In this document: in pieces, positions 33,867 to 45,294 of the stretch
Layout of the letters: the number at the start of each line of letters is the position of its first letter
Numbering within the stretch: position 1 is the stretch's first letter
Translations under genes and position numbers: made by a program
Notes under the pieces: generated by a model
What the model saw: only the letters and a program-made list of their open reading frames with translations
What the model was told of the DNA's origin: nothing
The model's database searches: none
Assembly: GCA_036250195.1 (NCBI GenBank)
Contig: JAVHZZ010000011.1
Coordinates: forward strand, 60,516,919 to 60,580,918
Direction of reading: 5' to 3'
Length of the DNA: 64,000 bases
Source of the DNA: Mixophyes australis
Lineage: Eukaryota; Chordata; Amphibia; Anura; Limnodynastidae

Positions 33867-36442
33867 TTTTTTTTTTATAAAGTTTTATTTTGCAAGGTCA
33901 ACTCAAGAGAGCAATACAACTGACAAACAGAATACGTCTGAAAAGACTAAACAGATAAACACATAAGGGCTACGACCAGCGTAGCATTTATAGACTACTG
34001 ATTACAGCATAGATATATAGTTGAAAGAAAGAGAGACCAAGAAATTTTATTGTGTTGGACAGAGGGGAGAGAGAAGAAGAAGAAGGGGGATGAGTGAAGA
34101 GGAGAAAGAGAAGAAGGAAAAGTGTTAATTTCCATATAAGAAAAAAAGGTAGAAGATGAGAAGAAGAAACACATGAATAAAAAGGGGGAAATAGGAAGGA
34201 CAGATGGATGGCATTGGGAGGTTATATAAATGGCGAGCAAGCCTGAAAGAAAGAGGTCCTCGAGTCCCAGACCTTGGAGAAAGCTCTTGAGGAATTCCGA
34301 ATGATTCTAGTCATATGTTCCAAATCTTGCATCTGTCAGACTCTACTAATTGTGGCTTGGAGTGAAGGGGGAGCCTGCTTCCGCCAGTCAGCTGCAATGT
34401 GGCAAGTGGCTGCCGAGAGAATGTGTCTAATCAACTTATTCAAAGAGCCCTCTTGGGAACATCCATACCAGCAGCAATCAGAAGAGTTGGTTAGGATTTT
34501 GTGCAGTCGTGTAGGCACGTAGTACCAGCGAAACAGAATCTTATAAACATGTTCTTTTATTCTGACACAAATCGAACTGGAGACAGCAGTCTCGTGAATC
34601 TCCGACCATTCTTCATCTAGCAGAGTTTTGCCAAGGTCGTTTTCCCAAGCTAATTCATGGGGGTCTTGAACGCCTGAAGTTGAGCCCCGTAAGAAGAGAG
34701 GGGAGGTTATCTGTATTAATCGCATGAATCAAGTCAATCAACCTTCTGGTATTATCAGGGGCTTGCCGCCCTGGGATAAAACTCACCTGGTCAAAATGAA
34801 TGATGGAAGGGAGGAGCGGGTTCAGTCTGGAAACCAAGATGTTGGCATAAAGTTTCAAATCAACGTTAAGTAATGATATAGGTCTGTAGCTGGCACAAGA
34901 GAATGGTCCTTCCCAGGCTTAGTGATAACAATGATGTTAGCCCTAGTGGTAGCAAAGTCAAAGGAAGCCCCCTCAAGCTCCTCATTAAAAAACTTTGTTA
35001 GGTGCGGCCCAAGAACCCCAGCAAACTTTTTGAAATATTGAGGAGTAAGGCCATCGGGGCCTGGAGCCAATGATGATTTTAGAGATTTAATAGATTCCAG
35101 GACCTCAGGCAAGGATATATCTGAGTTCAGCGCAGATTGCTGTGATGAGGTAATTTTAGGAAAAGGAATGGCTAAAAGGTAATCCTCCAGGGTAGGAACC
35201 AAGAGGTCTTCACTCTTGGAATTCTCAGGCTATTGCCATTGGGTCATAGGGGACTTCTCCTGAGGAGGACTGTCGGATTTTATCAATGTGATTCAGAACT
35301 ATTTTTTTCCAGAGTTTTCTAGCTAACACCGAATCAGCCTTTTTGGCTTTATCATAATAATACTGTTGGAGTTTCTGCATAGTGATGGCGGCTCTGTGGG
35401 AAAGGAGTGTGTTAAGTTGGCCTTTCAGCGAGTCAATCTGAGAGAGCAAAGTCTGGTCATGATGAGCCTGATGATGGGTCAGGAGTACACCAATCTTGTG
35501 TTCTAAAGGAGCAACCTATTCCGCAGTTTTTTTCTTAGAGAACGCATCCACACTAATCAAGTAGCCACGGATGGTAGCTTTATGGGCCTCCCAAATAATA
35601 CCTCGGGCAATATCAAGAGTTGAGTTCTCCTGGAAGTAAGTAGTGATAGAGGTTTTAATATCTAAACAGGTAGAATGGTTAAGGAGAAGAGAGTCATCTA
35701 GCCACCAACTACCCTGTTGTTGTGGTAGCTTAAGCAAATCTAGGGGAATAAAAACACCCAAATGATCGGTCCAGGAGAGGGGAGTAATGCCTGCTAGAGT
35801 CACATGAGGGGTGAGAGAGTGGGATACAAATAACATGTCTATACGCGAGTATAACTGATGGGGGGACGAAAAATGGGTGTAGTTCCTGGCATCGGAATTA
35901 CATAACCTCCACGAGTTGCACAGGCGATTATGGGTTAACAAAGCTGTAAGTGAAGTGGCGTCATGGGAGGGGAGAGCTCCCAACTGTGATGAGGAGGGAA
36001 GAGACCTGTCCAAGACGGGATCAAGAATGACATTAAAGTCACTGCCCATAATAAGGTGGCCTCTCGCCAAACGCTCAATGTACTTAAAAATTTTGATAAG
36101 GGTTTTGTTTTTGGTTCGGGGCATAAACTGAAACTAGAGTCACAAGGGCAGAACGAAAAGTGCCGCTAACCAGTAGAAAGCGACCATCTGGGTCTGCATA
36201 AGTATTGAAATGTAGAAAGGGGACTTTGCTAAGGATCAGTATAGTCACGCCCCATTCTTACAATCTGCGAAGGTAAAGAAGGTCTGAGAAAACTGCTTAC
36301 CCTGAAGTTGGGAATGGACTCCAGTGAAATGTGATTCTTGTAAGAAAACAATGTCTGTTCTTTCCCTCCTACAGCCTCCCAGCAGGATCGTTCATTTCTG
36401 TGGCGAGTTGAGGCCATTAACAGAAAAGACTTTCAAGGCCTT
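33867..36442 (-). mobile_element. L1 retrotransposon, ORF2 part, minus strand
   Basis: The T run at 33867-33876 is the poly(A) tail on the minus strand. A long 3' untranslated region (about 33880-34330) precedes ORF2 pieces, which extend to the very start of the endonuclease domain at about 36442, where a gypsy-type LTR begins. Target-site duplication was not identified. Confidence 0.88.
34336..36440 (-). pseudogene. L1 ORF2: endonuclease and RT remnants
   Basis: From the 5' side, the endonuclease start (FSVNGLN-like, near 36400-36440) and an N-terminal block (36229-36417) are followed by 35516-36124, with GSDFNVIL, YSRIDMLFVSH and SWTDHLGV, the metal-binding and SDH motifs of AP-like endonucleases. 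Next come the spacer (35225-35449), the RT start with LAPGPDGLTPQYFKKF (34855-35202), the QVSFIPGRQAPDN block (34655-34858) and the C-terminal region KILFRWYYVPTRLHKI (34336-34725). The RT palm motif is deleted, as in the L1 at 26339-28617, but the join point differs. Several frameshifts are present, so it is inactive. Confidence 0.88.
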
Positions 36443-36831
36443 TGTCACAGTTCACACGAAGGTATCAAGTAAGTGCAGCGAATTCTAGAGGTTCGTACAG
36501 TTTTGCACTACTCTAGCAGGGCGCGGAGTCTAACGAGGAGACAGTGTTCACCAGGAACCGCCGCAAAGCAGTATGGTCTTAGCTGCGTCTGACTCGCCCC
36601 CACTAGGAGTACTGAACGGAAGCCCTTGGGAAGGCTACAGGGGAGAGAACCATAGGAGGAGTAGTCAGCAGTGCCAACAGTAGGTAGACACCCAGGAACC
36701 GGAGATGGGGCGAGAATTTTGCAGTAACCGAATACTGGTGCACAGGATGAAGCGTCAGCTCTACAGACAACAGTATGGTAGTTGCAGAAGGTGAGTGTTA
36801 GCTCTGTAGACGAGATGATATTAGATGCAGC

Positions 36832-36997
36832 CAGAGCCGTAACCTATAATTCTAGCGCCCGGGGCGAGAAAGACAAATACCGCCCCCCTAGCCCTCAATT
36901 GTAACCAAATTAACCTAAAATATTCTTAAATTGCGCCCCCCTTTAGCGTTGCGCCCTGGGTGGTTGCCCCTGTTGCACAGCCCTAGTTACGGCCCTG
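36832..36997. mobile_element. hAT-type MITE
   Basis: The ends CAGAGCCGTAAC and GTTACGGCCCTG are inverted repeats matching at 11 of 12 positions. An 8-bp duplication, GATGCAGC, flanks the element at 36824-36831 and 36998-37005. The 166 bp are non-coding. The CAGGGCCG end and 8-bp duplication are typical of hAT elements. Confidence 0.92.
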
Positions 36998-37043
36998 GAT
37001 GCAGCAGATAAGCGACAGCTTTGCAGACTACAGTGTGGTAAAT

Positions 37044-37478
37044 GTAGCAGGAGGAGCATCAGCTCTGCAGACAAGTGTAGCGTAGATGCAGGAGATGAGC
37101 GTCAGCTTTGCAGACCACTGTGTGGTAAATGTAGCAGGAGGAGCATCAGCTCTGCAGACAAATGCAGCGTAGATGCAGGAGATGAGCGTCAGCTTTGCAG
37201 ACCACTGTGTGGTAAATGTAGCAGGAGGAGCGTCAGCTCTGCAGACAAATGTAGCGTAGATGCAGGAGATGAGCGTCAGCTCTGCAGACCACTGTGTGAC
37301 AAATGTAGCAGGAGGAGCGTCAGCTCTGCAGACAAATGTAGCGTAGATGCAGGAGATGAGCGTGAGCTCTGCAGATCACTGTGTGGTAAATGTAGCAGGA
37401 GGAACGTCAGCTCTGCAGACGAGAGGATAGTGAATGCAGCAGGTGAGCGTCAGCTTAGCAGACAAATGCAGGGCACGC
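37044..37478. repeat. 87-bp tandem repeats in the solo LTR
   Basis: Units start at 37044, 37131, 37218, 37305 and 37392 with an exact period of 87 bp, each opening GTAGCAGGAGGA. Within each unit a motif close to GCGTCAGCTCTGCAGAC occurs twice. Related diverged units precede the array (36780-37030), one of them holding the MITE. Confidence 0.92.
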
Positions 37479-37723
37479 AGGGAAGCCACTTCTATCACCA
37501 GGAGGTGACTCAAAGAACAGGCACCATAGGTAGTGAGGAGGTGCCTTTTAAACTGGCCGCCAAAGCTATGGACCAATGAGAGGGAGAGAGAGGAGTTATA
37601 ACAGCATGCGCAGACCCGGATCCAAGATGGTGGTGCCCAGCACGGAGCGGAGCCCCGGGGACAGGTAAGTCTGCCGGGTGTCGGGTGCGCAGCCCGATCA
37701 CCTAGCGTGTGATAGTCATGACA

Positions 37724-38690
37724 CAGAGCAAGGGCTGATTTTCAAGACTATGGTTAAACACAAAGGAGGAGGAGATAACCATTAGTCAATCCCAGAACCT
37801 GATCCTGGAGAGACTTAAAGCGGCATTTCACCAAGAACTGTCAAAGGCGGTCATCGATATTAAATCTGAATAGCACTCGCTGGGCACCAGGAAAGATGCC
37901 TTGGAATCAAAAACTGATGACCTCTGCTGTTCCCATTCTATACTTGATTAGGAACTCTCCCTTCTCCATGACGAAGTTGAGACTTAAAGGAGAAGCAAGA
38001 GGATGCTGAAAATCGCTTCCGTCGCAACAACATATTTATCAGAAACGTGGGAGAAGGTGTTGCGCCAGCGGATCTCCAAGCTTTCCTCAAGGCTCTTTTT
38101 CTACACCTCCTTTCAGAACTTTCCGAGGTGGATTGTATCATGGACAGAGCTCACCGAGCCCTGAGAGCCAAACCCTCTAGCGGTCAACTTCTAATGAACA
38201 TCATAGTCCGGTTACACTACTTCCGCCCTAGAGACCGCATTCTCACAGCCACCAGAGAGCATTCTGTTCTTTCCTTCAGACATGGATATCCAATTGTTTC
38301 AGGATCCAAAAATGAAGGGACCTTCAACCTGTCACTAGAATCCTTCGCCAACACTGTATCCATTACAGCTGATGCTTTCCTTTTCAGCTTCAAGTTTCTT
38401 CTGCTAATAATTCTCACTTTGATAAAACCTTGGATCACGGTCAGGCCCTTCTTGCCAAGCTGGATATCCTCCTGGAGTTGTCTGATCTTAATACTACATC
38501 TTCAGTGGCCCAATGCTCAGAGCCTTCTCACCCAGAATGGTCCCCTGCCTCTCGCCGACGTCCCCCGGATGCTGAGCCGCCATGGTTTGACTATCATCTT
38601 GTTTTGCCTAGTGTTTGTCTTTTACTCACTTTGTTTTTTCAGGTCGACTTTTCACAATAGATGGAACTTATTGCCTTGATTGACTGATTC
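37724..38690 (+). pseudogene. L1 ORF1 fragment, plus strand
   Basis: Plus-strand frames encode an L1 ORF1-type protein: a coiled-coil end followed by DAENRFRRNNIFIRNVGEG (about 37995-38055), DRAHRALRAKP (about 38142-38175) and RHGYPIV, typical of the RNA-recognition and C-terminal domains of the nucleic-acid chaperone. The N-terminus is cut at the solo LTR, and stops occur near 37870 and 37986. The protein ends with PPWFDYHLVLPSV near 38620 in another frame. It lies in the opposite orientation to the neighbouring ORF2 piece. Confidence 0.82.
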
Positions 38691-39199
38691 CAGTTTATGT
38701 TTAAATTTTACCACAAAGTTTGACTTCTTGATTCTGATACTCAGTTTCCATGTGTTTCACGTTTACTATTTTCTTCACCTGTTATATTGCATTTAGTAAC
38801 TTAAATTGTTTAACTTTAACTCTGCTGACCTTCTATTCCATTGATAGGGGAGCCATATTTATTATTCCTCCTCTCCTTCTCACCCTCCCCCCTCTACCCC
38901 CTTACCCCTCCTCTCCTACCCCCCCTTTTACTTTCCTCCCCTACTAATATGTTTAGTTTAATTTAAGTTATATTTATACATTGTTCCCCCTAGCACCCTG
39001 TTCTCATGTTAGATATAACTAATGCAAATGTTTCCTTAAGAATTTGTTGTGGGTCCCTAGATGCTGGTCGCCTTCCTTTACGGACTCAGGACCACCCCCA
39101 CGCACCCTTTGACATTGTACTTTGTTTTATATATACTTCTACTGCTATGTCTTTGAATCCTCATGGTGTATTTTTTGGTCTTATGCCCAGGCATGAAAA
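38691..39199 (+). other. Probable L1 inter-ORF sequence with pyrimidine tract
   Basis: No gene is seen. A strongly pyrimidine-rich stretch lies at 38866-38945 (mostly C and T). Its position after ORF1 fits L1 spacer sequence, but this is inference from order only. Confidence 0.4.
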
Positions 39200-39209
39200 T
39201 GGCCTTCTT

Positions 39210-39480
39210 CTTATCACTGGCAAGAACTGCTTTCACTAGTGAGAAATGCAGTCACAATTCCACCCCCAATATTGTTGCCCAAGATCACATCAGTTGGAAG
39301 GCCATCCATAACGGCAACATCTCGCAACTCTTGACCATCTCTCCAGTCCAGATACACCCATGCTACAGGCACCTCCTTCTCCAGTTCATCTGCCATGGTA
39401 ACTTTGGCAATGCGACCCTACAATACAGCAGCAGGATTAATAAGATGGGGGCTCACTACAGTTATGGATGCCCCTGAGTC
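39210..39480 (-). pseudogene. pol: Gmr1-like aspartic protease fragment
   Basis: At 39448-39480 the minus strand encodes DSGASITVVSP, the active-site motif of a retroviral-type protease. The frame at 39214-39396 continues with DVILGNNIGGG, matching the conserved hydrophobic-LG segment. The reverse transcriptase that should follow is absent. Confidence 0.75.
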
Positions 39481-39669
39481 TTTTAGTCCTTCTCCCTGCA
39501 GGGGTTCCACTTGGACCAGCTGCAGGTTCCTCCACTGCTCTCTCTGCTGAGTCACCTTCAGACATGCCACACTCCATTGGGCTGGCAGGGGTGGAAACAG
39601 TCTCTTCTTTCACTTTCACCATTTAAGCAAGTCACGCAGGCCCCAGGACTCGGATTAGGAGCACGAGTC

Positions 39670-40729
39670 TGGGGTGCATGGGCTGTGGGACAGTTCATCT
39701 GCAGATGACTGGTTTTCCCACAGTTGTAGCACTACCTTTTCAGCCTGGGCTCCGATGGTCTGTGATAACTCGCAGGGACACGGTGGAGCGATGTCTGGCA
39801 AGTGGTACCCGAAGGGTTAGGTACTTGCTTTGGGGGTGAGTAGAAGAAGGGTGTCCACCTGATTGTACAGTCCATTGGTGTTGGCTGTTAACCTGGAACT
39901 TCTGACATGGTGGCCTCACTGCCACATACTGATCCACCAACTGGGCCGCTTTTTCCAGGGTTGCTGGGCTACGGTCCAATACCCACTCCTTCACTTCTGG
40001 TGGGCATTGGCGGTGAAACTGACAATTTAAGTCCACTAAATCTTCCCAGGACTTGGTATCAGATCCATTAATCCATCTTATCGCCAACTGATGCAACTGG
40101 TTGGCAAATTCCTTGTGGCTGATATGGGTGCTTTTAGCCAAGTCCCGAAACTTCTGCCGGTAGGTCTCCGTAATAATAACATATCACTTAAGGAGGGCCC
40201 ATTTTACCACGTCGTAGTCCGCACAGTCCTCTGGGGCCACTTTGCGATAAGCTTCCATTGCACAACCTTATAGCGTGGGAACCAGATACTTTACCCTCTC
40301 CTGTTTGGGCAAGTCATGGAGGCTACAAGACATTTCGAACACTTGCAAATGTCCATCAAGATCTCCAACAGTGTCATCAAATTTGGTAAAGTGAAGAGAG
40401 CCCAACCTGGGCACAGCAGATGACACTTCACGGGACGCTGCAGGAGGTGCCCACCGATTGCCCCACAAATTGATGATAAGCAACCGCTCCCCCTCAGTTG
40501 TTTTGTCTCCCAGGGACCGCAGCTGCTGCATTAGTGCATAAAAGTTACCCTCATCACGCTGTTGAACTTGCGCCACTGGTTCACTCTGTGGGAAGTAACT
40601 GTCGCTGGTAACAGGTGCTGTGTTCTGGGATGTTATTGCAGATGCCTTTAGATCGTGCCTTACAATCTCCTCCTGGTCACTGTCAGCTTCCTCATCTGCT
40701 GTCCTGTGCTGCTCATCCCAGGCCTTCAA
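39670..40729 (-). pseudogene. gag: Gmr1-like Gag with SCAN-like domain and zinc knuckle
   Basis: The first piece (40268-40729) is acidic at the N-terminus and ends in the capsid block LQVFEMSCSLHDLPKQERV. After a frame change the second (39740-40141) continues with EFANQLHQLAIRWINGSD, CQFHRQCPPEVKEWVLD and PATLEKAAQLVDQYV, a layout like the helices of a SCAN domain. Near 39690-39735 another frame encodes CYNCGKTSHLQMNC, a CX2CX4HX4C knuckle. Frameshifts separate the pieces, so no intact Gag can be made. The SCAN likeness is from memory of the family pattern. Confidence 0.78.
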
Positions 40730-40824
40730 TCTTTATTTCAATCAGTGGCAGTCAGTATATCGATGCTAACTGCCACTGACTGCCACTGATTAAAGCATTA
40801 TCTTTTCTCATTTCAGATAGCTGG

Positions 40825-42000
40825 CAAGACTTTAAGAGGCGCCTAAAAGATATGATCAATGACCAACGGAGCTGGCGGGGATCCCCCAGCAAACCATGAA
40901 CTGACTTCACTGGAGACTGTGGCATTGCCCTGCATTGACAAGCAGAGCATGCAAGGGTGGGCCGCATCAACACATGCAACCCACTCCTCTTAGAACCTCT
41001 ATCTCCCATAGGCACATTGTAACCATTTATACATTGTTTCAGAGAATTTAATGTTTTTGATTGTATAAAATAGCCCCCATCACCAACATTATCTGGCTTA
41101 TTGTTAAATTTCTAATATACATAACAAATTCTTGCCACTTTTTCTGCAACATAGTTATCCTAGTGTACATTCAATCCACAGGGTTTAACATAAATGATTA
41201 TCTTCTTTAAATATTATATCAGGATCCAAATGATGCATATTTTATAATCCACCCCTCAAATATGCTGGTTGATACAGTGCTGTTTACTATTTTCCCCTAA
41301 AATATGATGTAATATTTCAAACTTGGTGCACAGCTAAATGAGGTGCATAAAATTGACATTGTTTTAGATATTGCAAATGTTGGTATGCTTAGTAATAACT
41401 ATACATTTGTCTTTTTCCAGCTGATGAGGGGGAGGAGGAACGCCAGGAGCCACTGGTGGAGGAGGCCCTTGATGTGGAGGAGCCTCAGATGGAGGAAGCA
41501 GGGGCCATTCGTCAGTAGGCACTAATTCAGTTGTATGAGAACCTGAACCACTCTAGCAAACTACTTATAAGCAATACACAGGAGATCAGCACTACCCTCA
41601 CCAGTCTAGATTACAAGTTGGACACTAACCTCACAACTATTAGTTCCACACTCACAGACATCTGCAATATATTTTCACATTTCACTAACCTGGTTTCCCA
41701 CTATGACACTTCCAACCTTCCTACCCAAATGTCTCAAGTTTCCTTTCCTTCCCCATTATCCCAATTGTTCACTCCTATCCATCCGCCTAATTTACCCACA
41801 CCAGACCCTTTGCCCCATCATGCACCATTTTTCCCTGTTTGTAGTTCCCACTTTTCTCATGCTGCTCCATTAGCCTCTCCAACACAAATCCATCATTCTG
41901 TCCCCAAACCATCTTGCTCCCCAGCCCACTCTACATTTCCACCAGCCACATCTAGCCCCCCAGCCCACTCTGCATCCCCAATAGCCACATCTCATCCCTA
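40825..42000 (+). pseudogene. Harbinger Myb-like protein remnant with apparent intron
   Basis: Exon-like sequence after an acceptor (TTTCTCATTTCAG, ending near 40817) encodes DSWQDFKRRLKDMIND. It then shifts frame to GAGGDPPANHELTSLE, the linker typical of the second Harbinger protein. A second acceptor (TCTTTTTCCAG, ending at about 41420) leads to an acidic stretch with EEALDVEEPQMEEAG and, after a stop at about 41517, a helical segment (41531-41700) followed by a Pro/Ser-rich tail. In active elements this partner brings the transposase to DNA. Stops and a frameshift make it non-functional. Confidence 0.62.
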
Positions 42001-42196
42001 GCCCACTCTGCATCCCAACCAGTTACATTTTACCACCCAGTAACCTATGGCTACAAACCACCCCACTCTACCTACCCACCAACAACATCTTTTCCTCCAG
42101 CCCCCTATGCCCACACTCCAGTCCGTTTGCCCCATCCTCCAGTCCCTTTATCACATGTTCGGTCACTCTCTGCTGTCCCAATGACCACTGCTTCTA

Positions 42197-42466
42197 CTAC
42201 TGACCCTTCCACATCACAGGTAACCAGAATCCAGGGTTAAAAGACAACAGAGCCGTGTGGAAAGCAACCTTGCCCTCCACCCCTGGATCTCCACTGCTGA
42301 TGTCAGTGTGGTGGTACACCACACACAGAGCAATGATGTTGCATACTTTCCTCGGCGCATAAATCAGTGCGCCACCAGATCGGCTGAGGCATGTGAAACA
42401 GGCCTTTAAAAGCCAAAATGCCCTCTCCACGACAGATCTGGTGCCTGTATGTGTCGAGTTGTACAT
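42197..42466 (-). pseudogene. Harbinger transposase, C-terminal fragment
   Basis: The minus-strand frame encodes THTGTRSVVERAFWLLKACF, then GALIYAPRKVCNIIALCVVYHH. This closely follows the conserved end of HARBI1-type DDE transposases, including the catalytic Glu of VER. The first two catalytic Asp residues and the N-terminal part are absent. Confidence 0.85.
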
Positions 42467-42584
42467 GATTTCAGGAGTGAAGAGTCAAGGGCGGAATAGG
42501 TATGTGTTATCTCATATGAAGGGTGACAAGAAAGACAATGGTATGGGAATGGTATAGTCCAAAAACACAAATTTGCCTCAAATA

Positions 42585-42900
42585 GCCTGATTCATTATAA
42601 AAAGTAAAGTAAAAAAAAATAAATATCTATGCTCATTTGTAAAACCATGTTCCATTTGAGGGGAGGTACATTTAAAATGTGATTGCAGATTTATAGTTGG
42701 GGTGGGGCATGTCCGAGATCAACTGTAAAATAAATTGTAAAAATAAAGCTAAATTTAAGTGAGCTACATTGAAAAAACAGGCACATTTTCACTTCTGAGC
42801 AAAATAAGAATCAAATTTGCAGCCCTTGCATTTTATTCTGGTTTCTCCAGGAGAAACTTTTATTTTATTTTTAGCTTACTTTCTTTTATGATTCAAGCGA
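42585..42900. mobile_element. Harbinger-type MITE, copy 2
   Basis: It begins near TAGCCTGATTCATTA and ends near a diverged complement (ATGATTCAAGC at 42890-42900). The interior, including CAGATTTATAGTTGGGG, is shared with copy 1 at 30914-31248 in the reverse direction. Confidence 0.68.
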
Positions 42901-43010
42901 TATGCTTATTATTTGCAAGCAAAGCAGCCTAAATTTGGTTATTTGCACCTTGGCTTAAGCATGTTGCATTGGAGAGGAAATATAAAATTAAAATTAAAAT
43001 GTGTGCATAT

Positions 43011-43850
43011 TGTTATGAGCGTTTTGACGCTATCCAATAACGATTGTCGAATCTCGATTTGTGTTTCCAACGCACAAAGATTTATTCTCTTAAAGTAGCA
43101 GTATATATATGTAAGCGAAATAAATAGTAAGTACAGCCGTTACTTATCGCAGGCGCTCTGGATCCAGTGAACAGCCATTCAGTCCTGAAGTCTGTGGTTT
43201 AGTTGACTGAACTCTGGATGAGGAGCTGCTGTTTATATGCAAACAGAGATACAGTAAAACAATGCAAAGGTGTGGCTTGCTTCTATTGGTCCAGGCATCA
43301 GGAGGGTCCAGGGGGTTGCAGATCATAGGCTAGTTTAAGCTCAGGAATCCAAAGGAGGGGGTCATCTCTCCAGGGGATGAGCTCTGATCTTCCCGCCAAG
43401 ATTACTCATCATAATAGTCCATAATTCCTTAACATTAATAACTTGCATATGCACTCTGCGATTCCTTCGCAGAGTGAATCGGACAGTTGCAAATGCGAAG
43501 AGGATTAGTATGATACCACACATGACTAGATTCCTTCAACGTGTACCATATGTTTTACTGATATGCCTATAATTTATAATATTACATATAAATACTACTA
43601 TATTTCGACACAAATGACTATGTGTTGCAACTACCATTAATGTGTACTATTTTACAAGTGTGCGTGTTTGTGCAAATGTATGTAAAAGACTAACTACTGT
43701 TGTTGCCATGTGTTGCAGCTGCGTACGCCCTTCCACGCCGTAGCGTGCCCTTTCACGCCGTAGCGTACCGTATGCATCTTTTCAAACAAAGACAACCAAG
43801 TTTGCTCGATTTTAATTGAAATGACTTTGTCCAATTTGCTGACTTCGACA
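43011..43850 (-). repeat. 3' LTR of ERV-A2 (type A)
   Basis: On the minus strand it starts TGTCGAAGTC and ends CTCATAACA, 840 bp, matching 4878-5759 and 61454-62295. The polypurine tract (complement of GCTCCACCCTTTG) adjoins it at 43851-43863. Confidence 0.93.
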
Positions 43851-43879
43851 GCTCCACCCTTTGATAGTATAATAAACTA

Positions 43880-44629
43880 TCACCCAATCACTGTTTCAAG
43901 TTCAGGGTTATATAACACTTCTTCACATACCATGATCTCGGTGTCTTGCACCACCCTTTCAGTCTCGTTCTCAGTGTTTCTCCTAGAAGACTGTTTTCCA
44001 CACTTCAACACAGTAGGAACACATTCAACACATAAACCAATTGCTAAGATGACACCCAGTATAAGGAGAAGGAGCTTACCTACACTAGCAACCACTTCCT
44101 GTACCCACTTCCCCAGACCAGAGAACCATTTCACAGAGTTTAACCACGAGAACCAACCTGCCACCTTTTCCCCGACCTCATATAACGAAGAATTATGGTT
44201 CCTTCGAAATTCACATTTCAGTTGCAGAATTTCATCCATCTTTCGGTCTATAACCTCCTTAGGGTCATCCGTATTATTGGTGATGTACGTGCAACATTTG
44301 ACACCGAACTGGGTGGCCAGTGTCACACAGTACCCACCAGTAATAGAGGTGAGATAATTTAGTACCAGTCTATGTTGCACCAACTCCTTCTTGTACGCTT
44401 GTAGCTCCCTTCCAGTATACCTGAAAGTGTCATCATACATCTCGGTGATATTATCTATTAATTTAGCTAGGTCTTGGATATATTTAAAGTTTAATTTTCC
44501 CCGAGCGGTCCTGGTAAGATCTAGTGCAACCATAACTAATCAATTTTGTAGCTATGGGTTCCTCACCAGGTATCATATTTCTCTTGCCACTGTGTTCATA
44601 CTGTGTGTGTATGTATGGTGGTGATGTAG
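43880..44629 (-). pseudogene. env: ERV-A2 env: transmembrane subunit part
   Basis: The minus-strand frame (44533-43880) encodes the membrane-proximal half of Env: helical ectodomain, a cysteine motif ending in VKCCTYI, a Trp-rich pre-membrane stretch (GWFSWLNSVKWFSGL) and a hydrophobic anchor (KLLLLILGVILAIGL), then a cytoplasmic tail of about 50 residues. The zone around the cleavage site (44540-44629) is out of frame compared with ERV-A1. The subunit is cut from its surface partner by a solo LTR. Confidence 0.88.
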
Positions 44630-45246
44630 TATTAAAGTAATTTTATCATTTTCAAATAAGCATTGCCCAAGCGATTGTATTGTGTTTCTAACGCACAAAG
44701 TGATTTATTTTAGCAGATGTAAATAGTCAACAATTCAATACATTATTACATTATGATACAGTACAGTACAGCACAGCCAATACCAAAAGATAAATACATA
44801 CCAATGCAATCGCATGTGCTCGCTGCGTACCCACGGGACCCGGTGGACAGTATATCTGTTAGAATACTGTGTCAGAGTTGACTGAGGTCTGGATGCGCAG
44901 CTATGAATATATATACAGTCAGTGTTTCATTGTGAACAATAGAGATGACGTAGCTTGCTTCTATAGGTCCAGACACAGGGTGGCTCCAGGGTAAACAGTT
45001 CATAGGCTGATTCAATCTAAGGAATCCAAAGGAGGGGGTCGTCTCTCCAGGGGGTCTGCTCCTTTCATAGCCAGCATCATACAAAAGGTTTATTCCCTAA
45101 TATCAATAACTAAAGTATGCAATGTGCGATCACTTCGCCGACTGCACCGGACAGCTACTGATGAATAGGGCTTCAATATGATATCAGGCATGACACCTTT
45201 CCCATAACCTAAACCTTTAATAACACTGAAGTGTACATATAATCAA

Positions 45247-45294
<48 letters not shown>

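Larger units (their letters stand above)
36443..37723 (-). mobile_element. Solo gypsy-type LTR at the L1 junction
   Basis: 1,281 bp from TGTCACAGTTC to GTCATGACA, including a 166-bp hAT MITE. The flanks GCCTT (left) and CAGAG (right) do not match, so no target duplication is visible. It shares blocks with the LTR at 32614-33227. It carries five tandem 87-bp units. The minus orientation is inferred from the TGTCAC end type and a TTTAAAAG box on that strand (near 37547-37556). Confidence 0.8.
39200..40735 (-). mobile_element. Gmr1-like LTR retrotransposon fragment (gag and protease)
   Basis: Minus-strand frames encode a Gag with a SCAN-like capsid region, a zinc knuckle and the start of Pol with an aspartic protease. 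No LTR, RT or integrase accompanies it, so it is a fragment. Gmr1-like elements are the accepted source of the vertebrate SCAN domain. Confidence 0.78.
40740..42500. mobile_element. Harbinger DNA transposon remnant
   Basis: Two parts of a PIF/Harbinger element lie tail to tail: remains of the Myb/SANT-like protein gene on the plus strand (about 40825-42000) and the end of the HARBI1-type transposase on the minus strand (42197-42466). Clear terminal inverted repeats were not found, so the limits are approximate. Confidence 0.7.

Noticed and set aside
37044..37478. CRISPR-like array, because of exact 87-bp spacing
   Set aside because: The units are repeated in full with no unique spacers, and the array lies inside an LTR of a eukaryotic retrotransposon.
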